Below the pieces are notes generated by a model that was not told where the DNA came from, did not search any database, and saw nothing but the letters and a program-made list of their open reading frames with translations. A program made the translations under genes and the position numbers. 8,987 nucleotides of DNA from Chloroflexota bacterium (lineage in GTDB: Bacteria; Chloroflexota; UBA6077; JADZDV01), in contig JADZDV010000494.1 of the NCBI GenBank assembly GCA_020850915.1, forward strand, positions 1 through 8,987, read 5' to 3'. Positions 1-6,417 of this stretch are shown piece after piece. The first letter of the stretch is position 1. Each line of letters starts with the position of its first letter.

Positions 1-1251
1 GTCCACCGCGGCCCGGCCGCTCATCCTCGTCCGGAAGACGAGGTAGGCCACGACCACTCCGATCGTCATCGCGATCGTCGCGCCACCGAGCGCCAGGATC
101 GCGCTGTTCACGAAGCCGCGACGGGTGACTTCGCTCTCGAGCAAGACGAGCTGATAGTTGCGCAGTGTGAGCTGCTCGGGCACGAACGAGCCGGTCCAGA
201 AGCGCTGGAGCGACGAGGCGATCAGCGCCGCCATCGGCATGACGACCGCCACAAGCAGGTACAGGACGTTCACCGCGAGCGCGGCGAACCGCCACCGGCC
301 GATGTCGAGCTGGCTGGGCCGGTAGCCCTTGCCGGTGACAGTGATGTAGTCGCGCCGCAGGATCAGCTTCCGCTGAATGAGCAGGCCGGCCCCGGTGATC
401 AGCAGCAGGACCGTGCTGAGCGCCGTGGCCGTGTTGTAGGCGGCGGGGAACTCGCCTGTCAGGGCAAACAGCTCGGTTGTCAGGACGGAGTAGCGCGCCG
501 GAATGCCGAGCGCCAGCGGCACCTCGAAGGCGCCCATCGCCGTCACGAACACCAGCAGCGCCGCGGCCAGGATGGACGGCAGGGCCAGCGGGAGCGTCAC
601 GCGCAGCGTGGTGGCGATCAGTCCCGTCCCCGAGACGCGCGCCGACTCCTCGAGCGACGGGTCCATCTTCTGAAAGGCGCCGATGGTGAACAGATAGATC
701 ACCGGCGCCTCGAACAGCGCTAGCACCCAGATGATGCCAAGCGGACTGTAGATGTTGACGATCGGATCGCTCAGGCCGAACAGGTCCCCGGCCCAGCGAT
801 TGATGACCCCGTTGCGGTTGGACGCGAGGATCGTCCAGGAGATGGCCCCGATGAACGACGACGTGAAGTACGGGATCAGGTTCAAGTTGCTGAGGATGGC
901 TGAGCCCGGCGTGTTGGTCCGCGCGTTGATCCATGCCAGGTTCACGCCAATGATGGTCGCCAGCATCGTCGTGCCAACGGCAATCACGAACGTGTTGCCG
1001 AGCGACATCAGAATGCGCTGCTCGCCGAGCAGTCGGACATAGCTGGCCAGAGTGAACGAGCTCAGGTCGTCGGTCTGCACGCTGCGCAGCAGCACCACGA
1101 GAATCGGGTACAGCACCAGGACCAGCAGCACCAGGACGACGCCCCAGAGCACCAGTCGCTCGGTGGTCAGAAGCTGGCTCATCCGGCCGCCGCGGGCGCG
1201 CCGATCGGTCGACCGAGAGGTCTCTTCGACGAGCACCCGCTCTTCGATCAC
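1..1251 (-). CDS. Ferric-type ABC transporter permease, two fused transmembrane domains (C-terminus beyond window)
   Basis: Membrane subunit of an ABC importer, open for 417 codons from a GTG at 1251 to the left edge with no stop. The GTG is chosen because GGAGG lies 5 bases upstream (1257-1261); an in-frame ATG at 1182 has only a poor site. Residues 1-32 are charged and cytoplasmic, and the first transmembrane helix is about 33-57. The first BPD_transp_1 domain carries the EAA loop at about residues 201-221 (EESARVSGTG, then LP at 220-221), which docks on the ATPase. A second transmembrane domain begins near residue 320, with the usual N-S-x-x-L start at about 382 (VNSAILAL). Fused permeases of the FbpB/AfuB/ThiP type are about 550-580 residues, so the second EAA loop and roughly 150 residues are missing here. 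It follows the ATPase gene by 40 bases and should be its partner. Family call is firm; substrate is unknown. Confidence 0.9.
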   Translation of the reverse strand, partial: MIEERVLVEETSRSTDRRARGGRMSQLLTTERLVLWGVVLVLLVLVLYPILVVLLRSVQTDDLSSFTLASYVRLLGEQRILMSLGNTFVIAVGTTMLATIIGVNLAWINARTNTPGSAILSNLNLIPYFTSSFIGAISWTILASNRNGVINRWAGDLFGLSDPIVNIYSPLGIIWVLALFEAPVIYLFTIGAFQKMDPSLEESARVSGTGLIATTLRVTLPLALPSILAAALLVFVTAMGAFEVPLALGIPARYSVLTTELFALTGEFPAAYNTATALSTVLLLITGAGLLIQRKLILRRDYITVTGKGYRPSQLDIGRWRFAALAVNVLYLLVAVVMPMAALIASSLQRFWTGSFVPEQLTLRNYQLVLLESEVTRRGFVNSAILALGGATIAMTIGVVVAYLVFRTRMSGRAAVD

Positions 1252-1291
1252 GGCTTCCTCCGGTCCCTCCTTCGTTCCACGGCGCGACAGA

Positions 1292-2398
1292 TTACGGCGA
1301 CGGCAGCAGCAGCGCGTCAGACGGGTCGACCACAATGCTGACGGCATCACCGGTGGCGATCGCCACGCGTGGGTCCAGCTTCAATCTCAGATCGTGGCCG
1401 TAGCTGGCGACGCTCGCCTCCAGGTGGTCGCCGAGGTACTGGACGGCAGTGATCTCGCCGGCAAGCCCAATGCTCGCGAGCCGGTCGCGGCGCACCTCCA
1501 TCGCCTCCGGCCGCACCACCGCCGTGTAGCGATCGCCCAGACGAGGGCTGCCAGAGACGCGCCCGCGCAGCAGACCGTTTGGCCCCTCGCCCAGGCGGAT
1601 CACGCCCACCCCGTCCGCGTCAGGGGACTCGACCAGGATGCCGGTGAGCAGGTTCGCGGAGCCGATGAAGTCGGCGACGAACACGCTGGCCGGCTGGAGG
1701 TACATCGAGCGCGCGTCGCCGCGCTGCTCGATGCGCCCGTGATTCATCACGATCAGCTCGTCGGCGATCGCCATCGCCTCGCCCTGATCGTGGGTGACGT
1801 AGACGGAGGTAATGCCCACCTCGCGCTGGAGACGGAGGATCTCGAAGCGCATTCTAGTGCGGAGCTTGGCGTCCAGGTTGGAGAGCGGCTCGTCGAACAG
1901 CAACACCCGCGGGCGGGCGATGATCGCCCTCGCCAGCGCAACACGCTGCTGCTGGCCGCCGGAGAGCTTCGTAGCCGGGCGCTCGCCGTACCCTGCCAGC
2001 CCCACCAGCTCGAGCGCCTCGTCCACCCGGCGGGTCATCTCCGTCCCCTTCACGCCACGCGCCCGCAGGGGATACGCGACGTTCTGGGCCACCGTCATGT
2101 GCGGCCAGATCGCGTAGGACTGGAACACCATCCCCATGTCCCGCCGGTCGGGCGGCAGATTGATGCCCTGGCTGACCGACGAGACCGGCTGGCTCTCCAC
2201 CAGGATCTCGCCCCCGTCAGGCTTCTCCAGCCCGGCGATGCAGCGCAGCGTGGTGGTCTTACCGCAGCCGGAAGGGCCAAGCAGCGCGAGGATCTTGCCC
2301 GGCGGGACTTCGAAGCTCACGTCGTCAACCGCGCGCACGTCGCCGAACAGCTTGACGAGGCCGCGGGTTTGGACATAGACGCCAGTGGCGATCGCCAT
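1292..2398 (-). CDS. ABC transporter ATP-binding protein, FbpC/PotA type with TOBE domain
   Basis: ATPase that powers the neighbouring importer; 368 residues, normal for the family. All nucleotide-binding motifs are intact: Walker A GPSGCGKT (41-48), Q-loop Gln93, signature LSGGQQQ (145-151), Walker B VLLFDEP (165-171), D-loop SNLD (173-176) and switch His203. The C-terminal part, about 245-365, is the TOBE/OB-like regulatory region seen in MalK, PotA and FbpC proteins, including a VRPEAMEV segment typical of the family. The ATG at 2398 has a GAGG Shine-Dalgarno 4 bases upstream (2403-2406). The gene lies after an intrinsic terminator and before the permease, so it forms the second part of a split operon. 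It clearly serves a small-molecule importer of the iron/polyamine/thiamine superfamily; which ligand cannot be told from the ATPase. Confidence 0.95.
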   Translation of the reverse strand: MAIATGVYVQTRGLVKLFGDVRAVDDVSFEVPPGKILALLGPSGCGKTTTLRCIAGLEKPDGGEILVESQPVSSVSQGINLPPDRRDMGMVFQSYAIWPHMTVAQNVAYPLRARGVKGTEMTRRVDEALELVGLAGYGERPATKLSGGQQQRVALARAIIARPRVLLFDEPLSNLDAKLRTRMRFEILRLQREVGITSVYVTHDQGEAMAIADELIVMNHGRIEQRGDARSMYLQPASVFVADFIGSANLLTGILVESPDADGVGVIRLGEGPNGLLRGRVSGSPRLGDRYTAVVRPEAMEVRRDRLASIGLAGEITAVQYLGDHLEASVASYGHDLRLKLDPRVAIATGDAVSIVVDPSDALLLPSP

Positions 2399-2426
2399 CG
2401 TGCCTCACACCCGGGTGGAACGCGGA

Positions 2427-2438
2427 GCCGCTAGCGGC
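2427..2438. repeat. 12-bp perfect palindrome upstream of the ATPase gene
   Basis: GCCGCTAGCGGC reads the same on both strands and lies between the terminator and the ATPase start, 28 bases upstream of the ATG. It could be a small operator or an mRNA hairpin, but a 12-bp GC-rich palindrome can also arise by chance. Confidence 0.3.
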
Positions 2439-2453
2439 GGAGCATGGTGGTCG

Positions 2454-2493
2454 AAAACAAGAATCCGCTGGCGGATCGGCCACCAGCGGATTC
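2454..2493 (-). terminator. Intrinsic terminator after the DHDPS-like gene
   Basis: On the minus strand an 11-bp perfect stem (GAATCCGCTGG at 2493-2483, pairing with 2471-2461) encloses an 11-base loop and is followed directly by a T-rich run (TTGTTTTCG). It starts 15 bases after the stop of the DHDPS-like gene and before the ATPase gene. This is the only textbook terminator in the window. It should end or attenuate transcription coming from the binding-protein promoter. Confidence 0.82.
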
Positions 2494-2507
2494 CGACAGC
2501 CTCTGGA

Positions 2508-3512
2508 TCAGGCCGTGACGGCGACCTTAGAGAGCAGGCCGGCCCGCTCGAGGTCCGCACGCATCTCCGACTTCTCCTCGTCCGTGACCGGGAGGAGCGG
2601 GGCACGGGCCGGGCCACCGACCATGCCGAGCAGCTCGCACCAGGCCTTCAGGTACTGGATCGGGATAACCCGCTGGTTGGCCCACTTCGAGGCCATCCAC
2701 TTGTTCTGGAGCCGGCGCAGCTCGTCGAGCTGGCTGGAGATCGGCGCAGCCTCGTCGTACTTCCCGGCCAGGCCAAGCTCGGTGTACTCGCGCAGCGGCT
2801 GCCATTGGTTCGTCTGGTAGATGTACGGCGACGGCGACGACATGTGGACCTGCCGCTTGTAGTCCTTCATCAAGCTCAGCCAGTCCGATTCGCCCGGGAC
2901 GCTCACGACAATCTTGTCGCCGCACAGGCGGATGACCGCCTCGATGTGCTCGCGCTCAGTTGCCAGCGACCGCACCAGCTTGATGCCGCAGACGTTCTCG
3001 ATGTCGGCAATCCTGTTCGTCAGCTCCGGCGAGAAGCCGTACTGCGCGTAGCCGTTCTTGCCCGTCTCGAACATCCAGACACCGATGTTCACGCGGTCCG
3101 TCACGAACTTGAACCACTCGTAGACCATCGCCTCGTTGCAGGGCGGATAGTACGGGTTCATCATCACGGCAAAGTCGGCGCCAACCTCCTCCGCGTGGCG
3201 GGTCAGTTCGACGGTCTCGTGCGCCGAATGGGCTGCCGTGTGGGCGATCACCTTGCACTTGCCGCGAGCTTCCTCAACGACGATCTCGACTGCTCGCTTG
3301 CGCTCCTCCTTGGTCAGCGACCAGAACTCTCCCATCGTGCCGGTGCAGAAGATGCCCGGCACGTGAAGGTCGTCGGTAAAGTGGCGCATGTTCCGGCGCA
3401 GGCCAGCCTCGTCCAGCTCGAGGTCCGCGGTGAACGGGGTCGTGATGGCCGCCCAGGCCCCGGTGAACTGCGCGCGCGAGGCTTCCTTCGCTTCAGACCG
3501 ACGATAGTTCAC
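2508..3512 (-). CDS. Dihydrodipicolinate synthase/N-acetylneuraminate lyase family protein
   Basis: Cytoplasmic TIM-barrel enzyme of the class I aldolase type, which forms a Schiff base between a lysine and pyruvate or a related 2-oxo acid. It has 334 residues, slightly longer than the usual 290-310. The GTG at 3512 is chosen because AAGGA sits 7 bases upstream (3520-3524) and the family domain starts about residue 16. Visible landmarks are GTMGE (58-62, the GTTGE loop), the Tyr pair in NPYYPP (121-122) with the likely catalytic Tyr, and GIK (176-178) with the probable Schiff-base Lys178. The YNxPxRTG loop that follows the fifth strand in DapA and NanA is replaced by WMFETGKNG (146-154), so it is probably not a true DapA. 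It lies between binding-protein and ATPase genes, which argues for a role in breaking down or making the transported compound. Substrate is not known. Confidence 0.88.
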   Translation of the reverse strand: MNYRRSEAKEASRAQFTGAWAAITTPFTADLELDEAGLRRNMRHFTDDLHVPGIFCTGTMGEFWSLTKEERKRAVEIVVEEARGKCKVIAHTAAHSAHETVELTRHAEEVGADFAVMMNPYYPPCNEAMVYEWFKFVTDRVNIGVWMFETGKNGYAQYGFSPELTNRIADIENVCGIKLVRSLATEREHIEAVIRLCGDKIVVSVPGESDWLSLMKDYKRQVHMSSPSPYIYQTNQWQPLREYTELGLAGKYDEAAPISSQLDELRRLQNKWMASKWANQRVIPIQYLKAWCELLGMVGGPARAPLLPVTDEEKSEMRADLERAGLLSKVAVTA

Positions 3513-3527
3513 TCCGATGTCCTTTCC

Positions 3528-3547
3528 GCACGCCAACGCTGGCGTGC
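3528..3547 (-). promoter_or_regulatory. Hairpin abutting the ribosome-binding site of the DHDPS-like gene
   Basis: GCACGCCA (3528-3535) pairs perfectly with TGGCGTGC (3540-3547) around a 4-base loop. In the minus-strand mRNA the stem ends exactly where the Shine-Dalgarno GGAAAGGA (3520-3527) begins. It may act on translation start or protect the 5' end of a processed mRNA. The structure is seen directly; the function is inferred. Confidence 0.45.
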
Positions 3548-3672
3548 CACCAGGAGAACGCGGCGTTCGCCGCAAGACCGATTCGCGACAGGGACGTCCC
3601 GATACCTCACAGTAGCCCGGCAGATAGGACATTGTCCACCTGCCTGGCCGGGCGTGCCGCGCGCATCGCCTA
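3548..3672 (-). other. Structured spacer between binding protein 1 and the DHDPS-like gene
   Basis: This spacer has no gene but is rich in dyads: GCGGCGTTCGCCGC (3560-3573), the palindrome GGGACGTCCC (3591-3600), and a longer imperfect dyad at 3619-3644 (GGCAG with CTGCC outside, GGAC with GTCC inside). On the minus strand TGGACA occurs at 3633-3638, but no good -10 box follows at 16-18 bases, so I do not call a promoter. No T-run follows any stem, so none is a convincing terminator. Confidence 0.35.
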
Positions 3673-4884
3673 TCAGGCGCCGAACATGTCCCCCCACTCC
3701 TTCCCAAGCGCCTGGAACTCCTCCTTAGTGACGTTTGCTTCGTCAAGCGGCAGCACCTTGATGCTCTCGATGCTCGGCACCATGTTGGGGTCCGGGCTCT
3801 TGATGTCCGGGCGGCCTGACACGCGCCCCTCGTAATCCGCCAGGAGCTGCTGCCCCTCCTGGCTACGCATGAAGTTGACAAACAGCTTTGCCGCGTTGGG
3901 GTGCGGCGCATCCGCGAGGATCGCCCAGGGGACGGCCAGCGCCGCCACCCCCTCTTTCGGATAGACCTGCCCCAGGTTCTTGACGCCCTGAAGCTTCGAA
4001 AAACCGTACGGCCGGCTCGAGGGGAACAGCGAGAGCGGGTATTCGCCAGAGATCACCTTCTCCACCACGACGTCCGTCTTCGCGATGGTAGTCGGCTCCA
4101 GCTTTGCAAGCTCCTGGAAGAGCTTGACCCCGATGTCCGGCGACTCCTTCATCGCCTTGAAGACCAGCGCGACCGAGGTGCCGGTCCGGGCGCTGACGAT
4201 GGAGATCTTGCCCTTGTACTGGGGTCGCAAGACGTCAAACCAGGAGGAGAAACTGTCTCGGATGACGTCCTTGTTCCAGACGATGCTGGCCAGAATGCTC
4301 AGATCTGAGACGTAGTACGGCCGATTGACAAAGCCCGGTTTGCTCTCGCTCTTACTGTAGCCGGCGTACTCTGGCGCGTCGAACGCCAGGAGCTTCTTGT
4401 CGCTGGCCATGCCTTTGAACCAGGCCACCGTGTTGAAGTAGGGCACGTCTATCGTCAACTTGCCGGCCGCCATCTCCTCCTGGATCTGCTTGTAAACGTC
4501 TGCCAGGCCCTTCTCCAACAGGTCGACCTTGAAGCTGTCCGGTAGCCCGTACCTGGCACGGAAGGCCTTGCCAATAGCCTTCTTGGTCTCGTCCATCTGA
4601 ATCGTGTTGCCGATGCCGACAACAGCGCCTTCCTTCTTCGCGACTTCGACCAGTTGATCCAGGTCGGCCGCGCCAGACGCGGCTGGCTTCCCGGCCGCGG
4701 CGTCGGTCTTGGCGGGCGCGGCGGCTGCCTCAGATTTCGCCGGCGCGGCGGGCTGCGCCGGCTGACCGCACGCCGCCAGCAATGCGCTGGCGGATGGAAC
4801 GGCTACCCCAAAGACCAGCACTCGACGCAGGAACCGGCGGCGACTCGCCGGAGTCGCCAGATGGTCGGTCAGGTTCGTGTCCAC
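3673..4884 (-). CDS. ABC transporter substrate-binding lipoprotein, Tat-exported (copy 1)
   Basis: Extracytoplasmic binding protein of 403 residues, periplasmic-binding type 2 fold, resembling the AfuA/FbpA-like family. The N-terminus has a twin-arginine motif SRRRFLRR (14-21), a hydrophobic stretch (22-38) and a lipobox LLAAC with Cys39, so it should be exported folded by Tat and anchored by lipid. Residues 40-73 are an Ala/Pro/Lys linker; the mature domain begins about 74 (LDQLVEVAKKEG). At the place where iron binders have paired tyrosines it reads LFPSSRPY (286-293). YPKEG (308-312) and the C-terminal LGKEWGDMFG match the family pattern. Start is GTG at 4884 with GGGGAG 8 bases upstream (4893-4898). 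It is about three-quarters identical by eye to the next upstream gene. The ligand is unknown, probably not free iron. Confidence 0.9.
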   Translation of the reverse strand: MDTNLTDHLATPASRRRFLRRVLVFGVAVPSASALLAACGQPAQPAAPAKSEAAAAPAKTDAAAGKPAASGAADLDQLVEVAKKEGAVVGIGNTIQMDETKKAIGKAFRARYGLPDSFKVDLLEKGLADVYKQIQEEMAAGKLTIDVPYFNTVAWFKGMASDKKLLAFDAPEYAGYSKSESKPGFVNRPYYVSDLSILASIVWNKDVIRDSFSSWFDVLRPQYKGKISIVSARTGTSVALVFKAMKESPDIGVKLFQELAKLEPTTIAKTDVVVEKVISGEYPLSLFPSSRPYGFSKLQGVKNLGQVYPKEGVAALAVPWAILADAPHPNAAKLFVNFMRSQEGQQLLADYEGRVSGRPDIKSPDPNMVPSIESIKVLPLDEANVTKEEFQALGKEWGDMFGA

Positions 4885-4892
4885 GTTGACTG

Positions 4893-4969
4893 CTCCCCGT
4901 CCCGGACGAGCAGCCGGCCTTCGCCGGCGGCCCGCTATTCACGACCCCTCCCTGTCCTCTCCCCACCCC
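4893..4969 (-). promoter_or_regulatory. Intergenic leader of copy 1: G-rich run, tetraloop hairpin and RBS
   Basis: In the minus-strand mRNA, four runs of three or four G lie in 25 bases (4969-4945, with an 8-base middle spacer), close to the pattern of a G-quadruplex. They are followed by GCCGGC-GAAG-GCCGGC (4928-4913), a 6-bp stem with a GAAG tetraloop, then the Shine-Dalgarno GGGGAG (4898-4893). There is no T-run, so it is not a terminator. It could set the stability or relative expression of the two binding proteins. The structures are predictions from the sequence only. Confidence 0.4.
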
Positions 4970-4981
4970 GTACGCCTGACG

Positions 4982-6202
4982 CTACGTGCCGAAGATGTCG
5001 ACCCACTCCTTACCGAGCGCCTGGAACTCATCCTTGGTGACGCTCACCTCGTCGAGCGGGAGCAGTTTCAGCGTCTCGAGGCTCGGCACAAAAGAGGGGT
5101 CCGGGCTCTTGATGTCGATCCTCCCAGAGACACGGCCTTCGGTATCGGCCAGGATCTGCTGACCCTCCTGGCTGCGCATGAAGTTGACGAACAGCTTGCC
5201 GGCACTGGGATGCGGCGCATCCGCGAAGACCGCCCAGGGCACGGCCAGCGCGGCAACACCCTCCTTCGGATAGACCTGGGCGATCGACTTGACGCCCTGG
5301 ACCTTGGCCAACGTGAACGGGCGGCTGGAGGGAAAGATCGTGATCGGGTATTCGCCCGACGCCACTTTCTCGCCAATCTGGTCCGTCTTAGCAAGGGTGG
5401 TCGGATCCAGCTTGGCCAGCTCCTGGAAGAACTTGATCCCGATATCCGGCGACTCCTTCATCGCCTTGAAGACGAGCGCTGTAGACGTGCCCACTCGGGC
5501 GCTCAGAATCGAGATCTTCCCCTTGTACTGCGGCTTCAGCAGGTCGAACCAGGAGGTGAACTGCTCCTTTACCAGCTCCCGGTTCCAGCAGATGCTTCCC
5601 AGGATGCTGAAGTCGGACACGTAGAACGGCCTGTTGACGAAGCCTTTCTTTTCTCCGATCTTGGCGTAGCCAGCATACTCCGGCGCATCGAACGGCATCA
5701 GCTTCTTGTCGTCAGCCCAGCCCTTGAAGGCAGCGACGGTGTTGAAATACGGGACGTCGATGGAGAGCTTGCCCGCCGCCATCTCCTCCTGGACTTGCTT
5801 GTACAGGTCGGCGAGGTTCTTCTCCAGCAGATCGACCTTGAAGCTGTCCGGCAAGCCGTACCTGGCGCGGAACGCCTTGGCGACCGCTGCCTTCGACTCG
5901 TCGAACTGGATCGTATTGCCGATCCCAACGACCGTACCCTCCTTCTTCGCGGCCTCCACGAGCTGGTTGATCTCCACCGTGCCGCCCGCGGCTGGCGCGG
6001 CGGAATCCGTCCTGGGCGCCGCGGGCGCCTGCTGGGCCGGCGCTTCAGACTTCACGGGAGCGGCTGGCTGGGACGTCTGGCCGCAGGCCGCCAGCAGGGC
6101 GCCGCTTGCCGGCAACGCCAGGCCCAGTGCGAGGGCCCGTCGCAGGAACTGGCGTCGACTTCGCACAGATGCCGTCGGCTGATCGTTGAGACTGCTCTCC
6201 AT
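4982..6202 (-). CDS. ABC transporter substrate-binding lipoprotein, Tat-exported (copy 2, first gene of operon)
   Basis: Paralogue of the downstream binding protein, 406 residues. It has a twin-arginine motif SRRQFLRR (15-22), a hydrophobic segment (23-37) and lipobox LLAAC with Cys40, then an Ala/Pro-rich linker to about residue 75. The mature part aligns without large gaps to copy 1; counting by hand gives about 78 differences in 333 positions, many conservative. Differences cluster at pocket-like places: AAFKGWADDKKL against AWFKGMASDKKL, the stretch after PEYAGY, and SSRPFTLAKVQ against SSRPYGFSKLQ. The ATG at 6202 has GGGGAG 8 bases upstream (6211-6216), the same spacing as copy 1, so the duplication kept the leader. 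It is the promoter-proximal gene and probably the most abundant component. It likely binds a ligand related to, but not identical with, that of copy 1. Confidence 0.92.
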   Translation of the reverse strand: MESSLNDQPTASVRSRRQFLRRALALGLALPASGALLAACGQTSQPAAPVKSEAPAQQAPAAPRTDSAAPAAGGTVEINQLVEAAKKEGTVVGIGNTIQFDESKAAVAKAFRARYGLPDSFKVDLLEKNLADLYKQVQEEMAAGKLSIDVPYFNTVAAFKGWADDKKLMPFDAPEYAGYAKIGEKKGFVNRPFYVSDFSILGSICWNRELVKEQFTSWFDLLKPQYKGKISILSARVGTSTALVFKAMKESPDIGIKFFQELAKLDPTTLAKTDQIGEKVASGEYPITIFPSSRPFTLAKVQGVKSIAQVYPKEGVAALAVPWAVFADAPHPSAGKLFVNFMRSQEGQQILADTEGRVSGRIDIKSPDPSFVPSLETLKLLPLDEVSVTKDEFQALGKEWVDIFGT

Positions 6203-6261
6203 GATGACTTCTCCCCAGCCAGAATCCGGGAATCTTCGCGTGCGGCACGGATCGACGTGGA

Positions 6262-6290
6262 CTGATAACCGAAGTCGCGGCTGATGTCAA
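6262..6290 (-). promoter_or_regulatory. Sigma-70-type promoter of the binding-protein operon
   Basis: On the minus strand a perfect -35 box TTGACA (6290-6285) and a -10 box TATCAG (6267-6262, four of six consensus bases) are separated by exactly 17 bases. The predicted transcription start near 6255 leaves a leader of about 50 bases before the ATG at 6202. It is the only strong promoter match upstream of the transport genes. Confidence 0.7.
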
Positions 6291-6311
6291 GTAATACCGG
6301 CCCTCATGTCA
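6281..6311 (-). repeat. Direct repeat TGACATnAG, 22 bp apart, overlapping the -35 box
   Basis: On the minus strand TGACATGAG (6311-6303) and TGACATCAG (6289-6281) are the same apart from one base and are offset by 22 bp, two helical turns. The second copy overlaps the -35 box and the first lies just upstream. This is the arrangement of a direct-repeat regulator site on one face of the DNA. The regulator is unknown. Confidence 0.4.
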
Positions 6312-6417
6312 GGCGCGGGCGCGCCGAGGCCGTGTGGTACCGTACTCCGTTCTCAGCGTGAGGAGCCAGGCGGCTCGTCCCCCCTTGCCAACAGAGAGAA
6401 GGAGACCCGGTCGCGGC

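Noticed and set aside
1052..2434. Long plus-strand open frame of 460 codons opposite the ATPase and permease genes
   Set aside because: It lies antisense to an ATPase with every motif intact; the product is Arg/His/Asp-rich with no domain, as expected from high-GC codon use on the other strand.
2385..3728. Long plus-strand open frame of 447 codons opposite the DHDPS-like gene
   Set aside because: Antisense to a clear enzyme gene, low-complexity product, no recognisable features.
3513..3911. N-terminal extension of the DHDPS-like protein by 133 residues
   Set aside because: It would overlap the 3' end of binding protein copy 1 in another frame, is unlike the family, and the GTG at 3512 has a good Shine-Dalgarno.
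4877..6265. Long plus-strand open frame of 462 codons opposite binding protein copy 2
   Set aside because: Antisense to a complete Tat lipoprotein gene. A similar translation appears opposite copy 1 only because the two genes are duplicates.
6335..6343. Extended -10-like TGGTACCGT as promoter for the membrane-protein gene
   Set aside because: Only three of six hexamer bases match and no -35 box is at a suitable distance.
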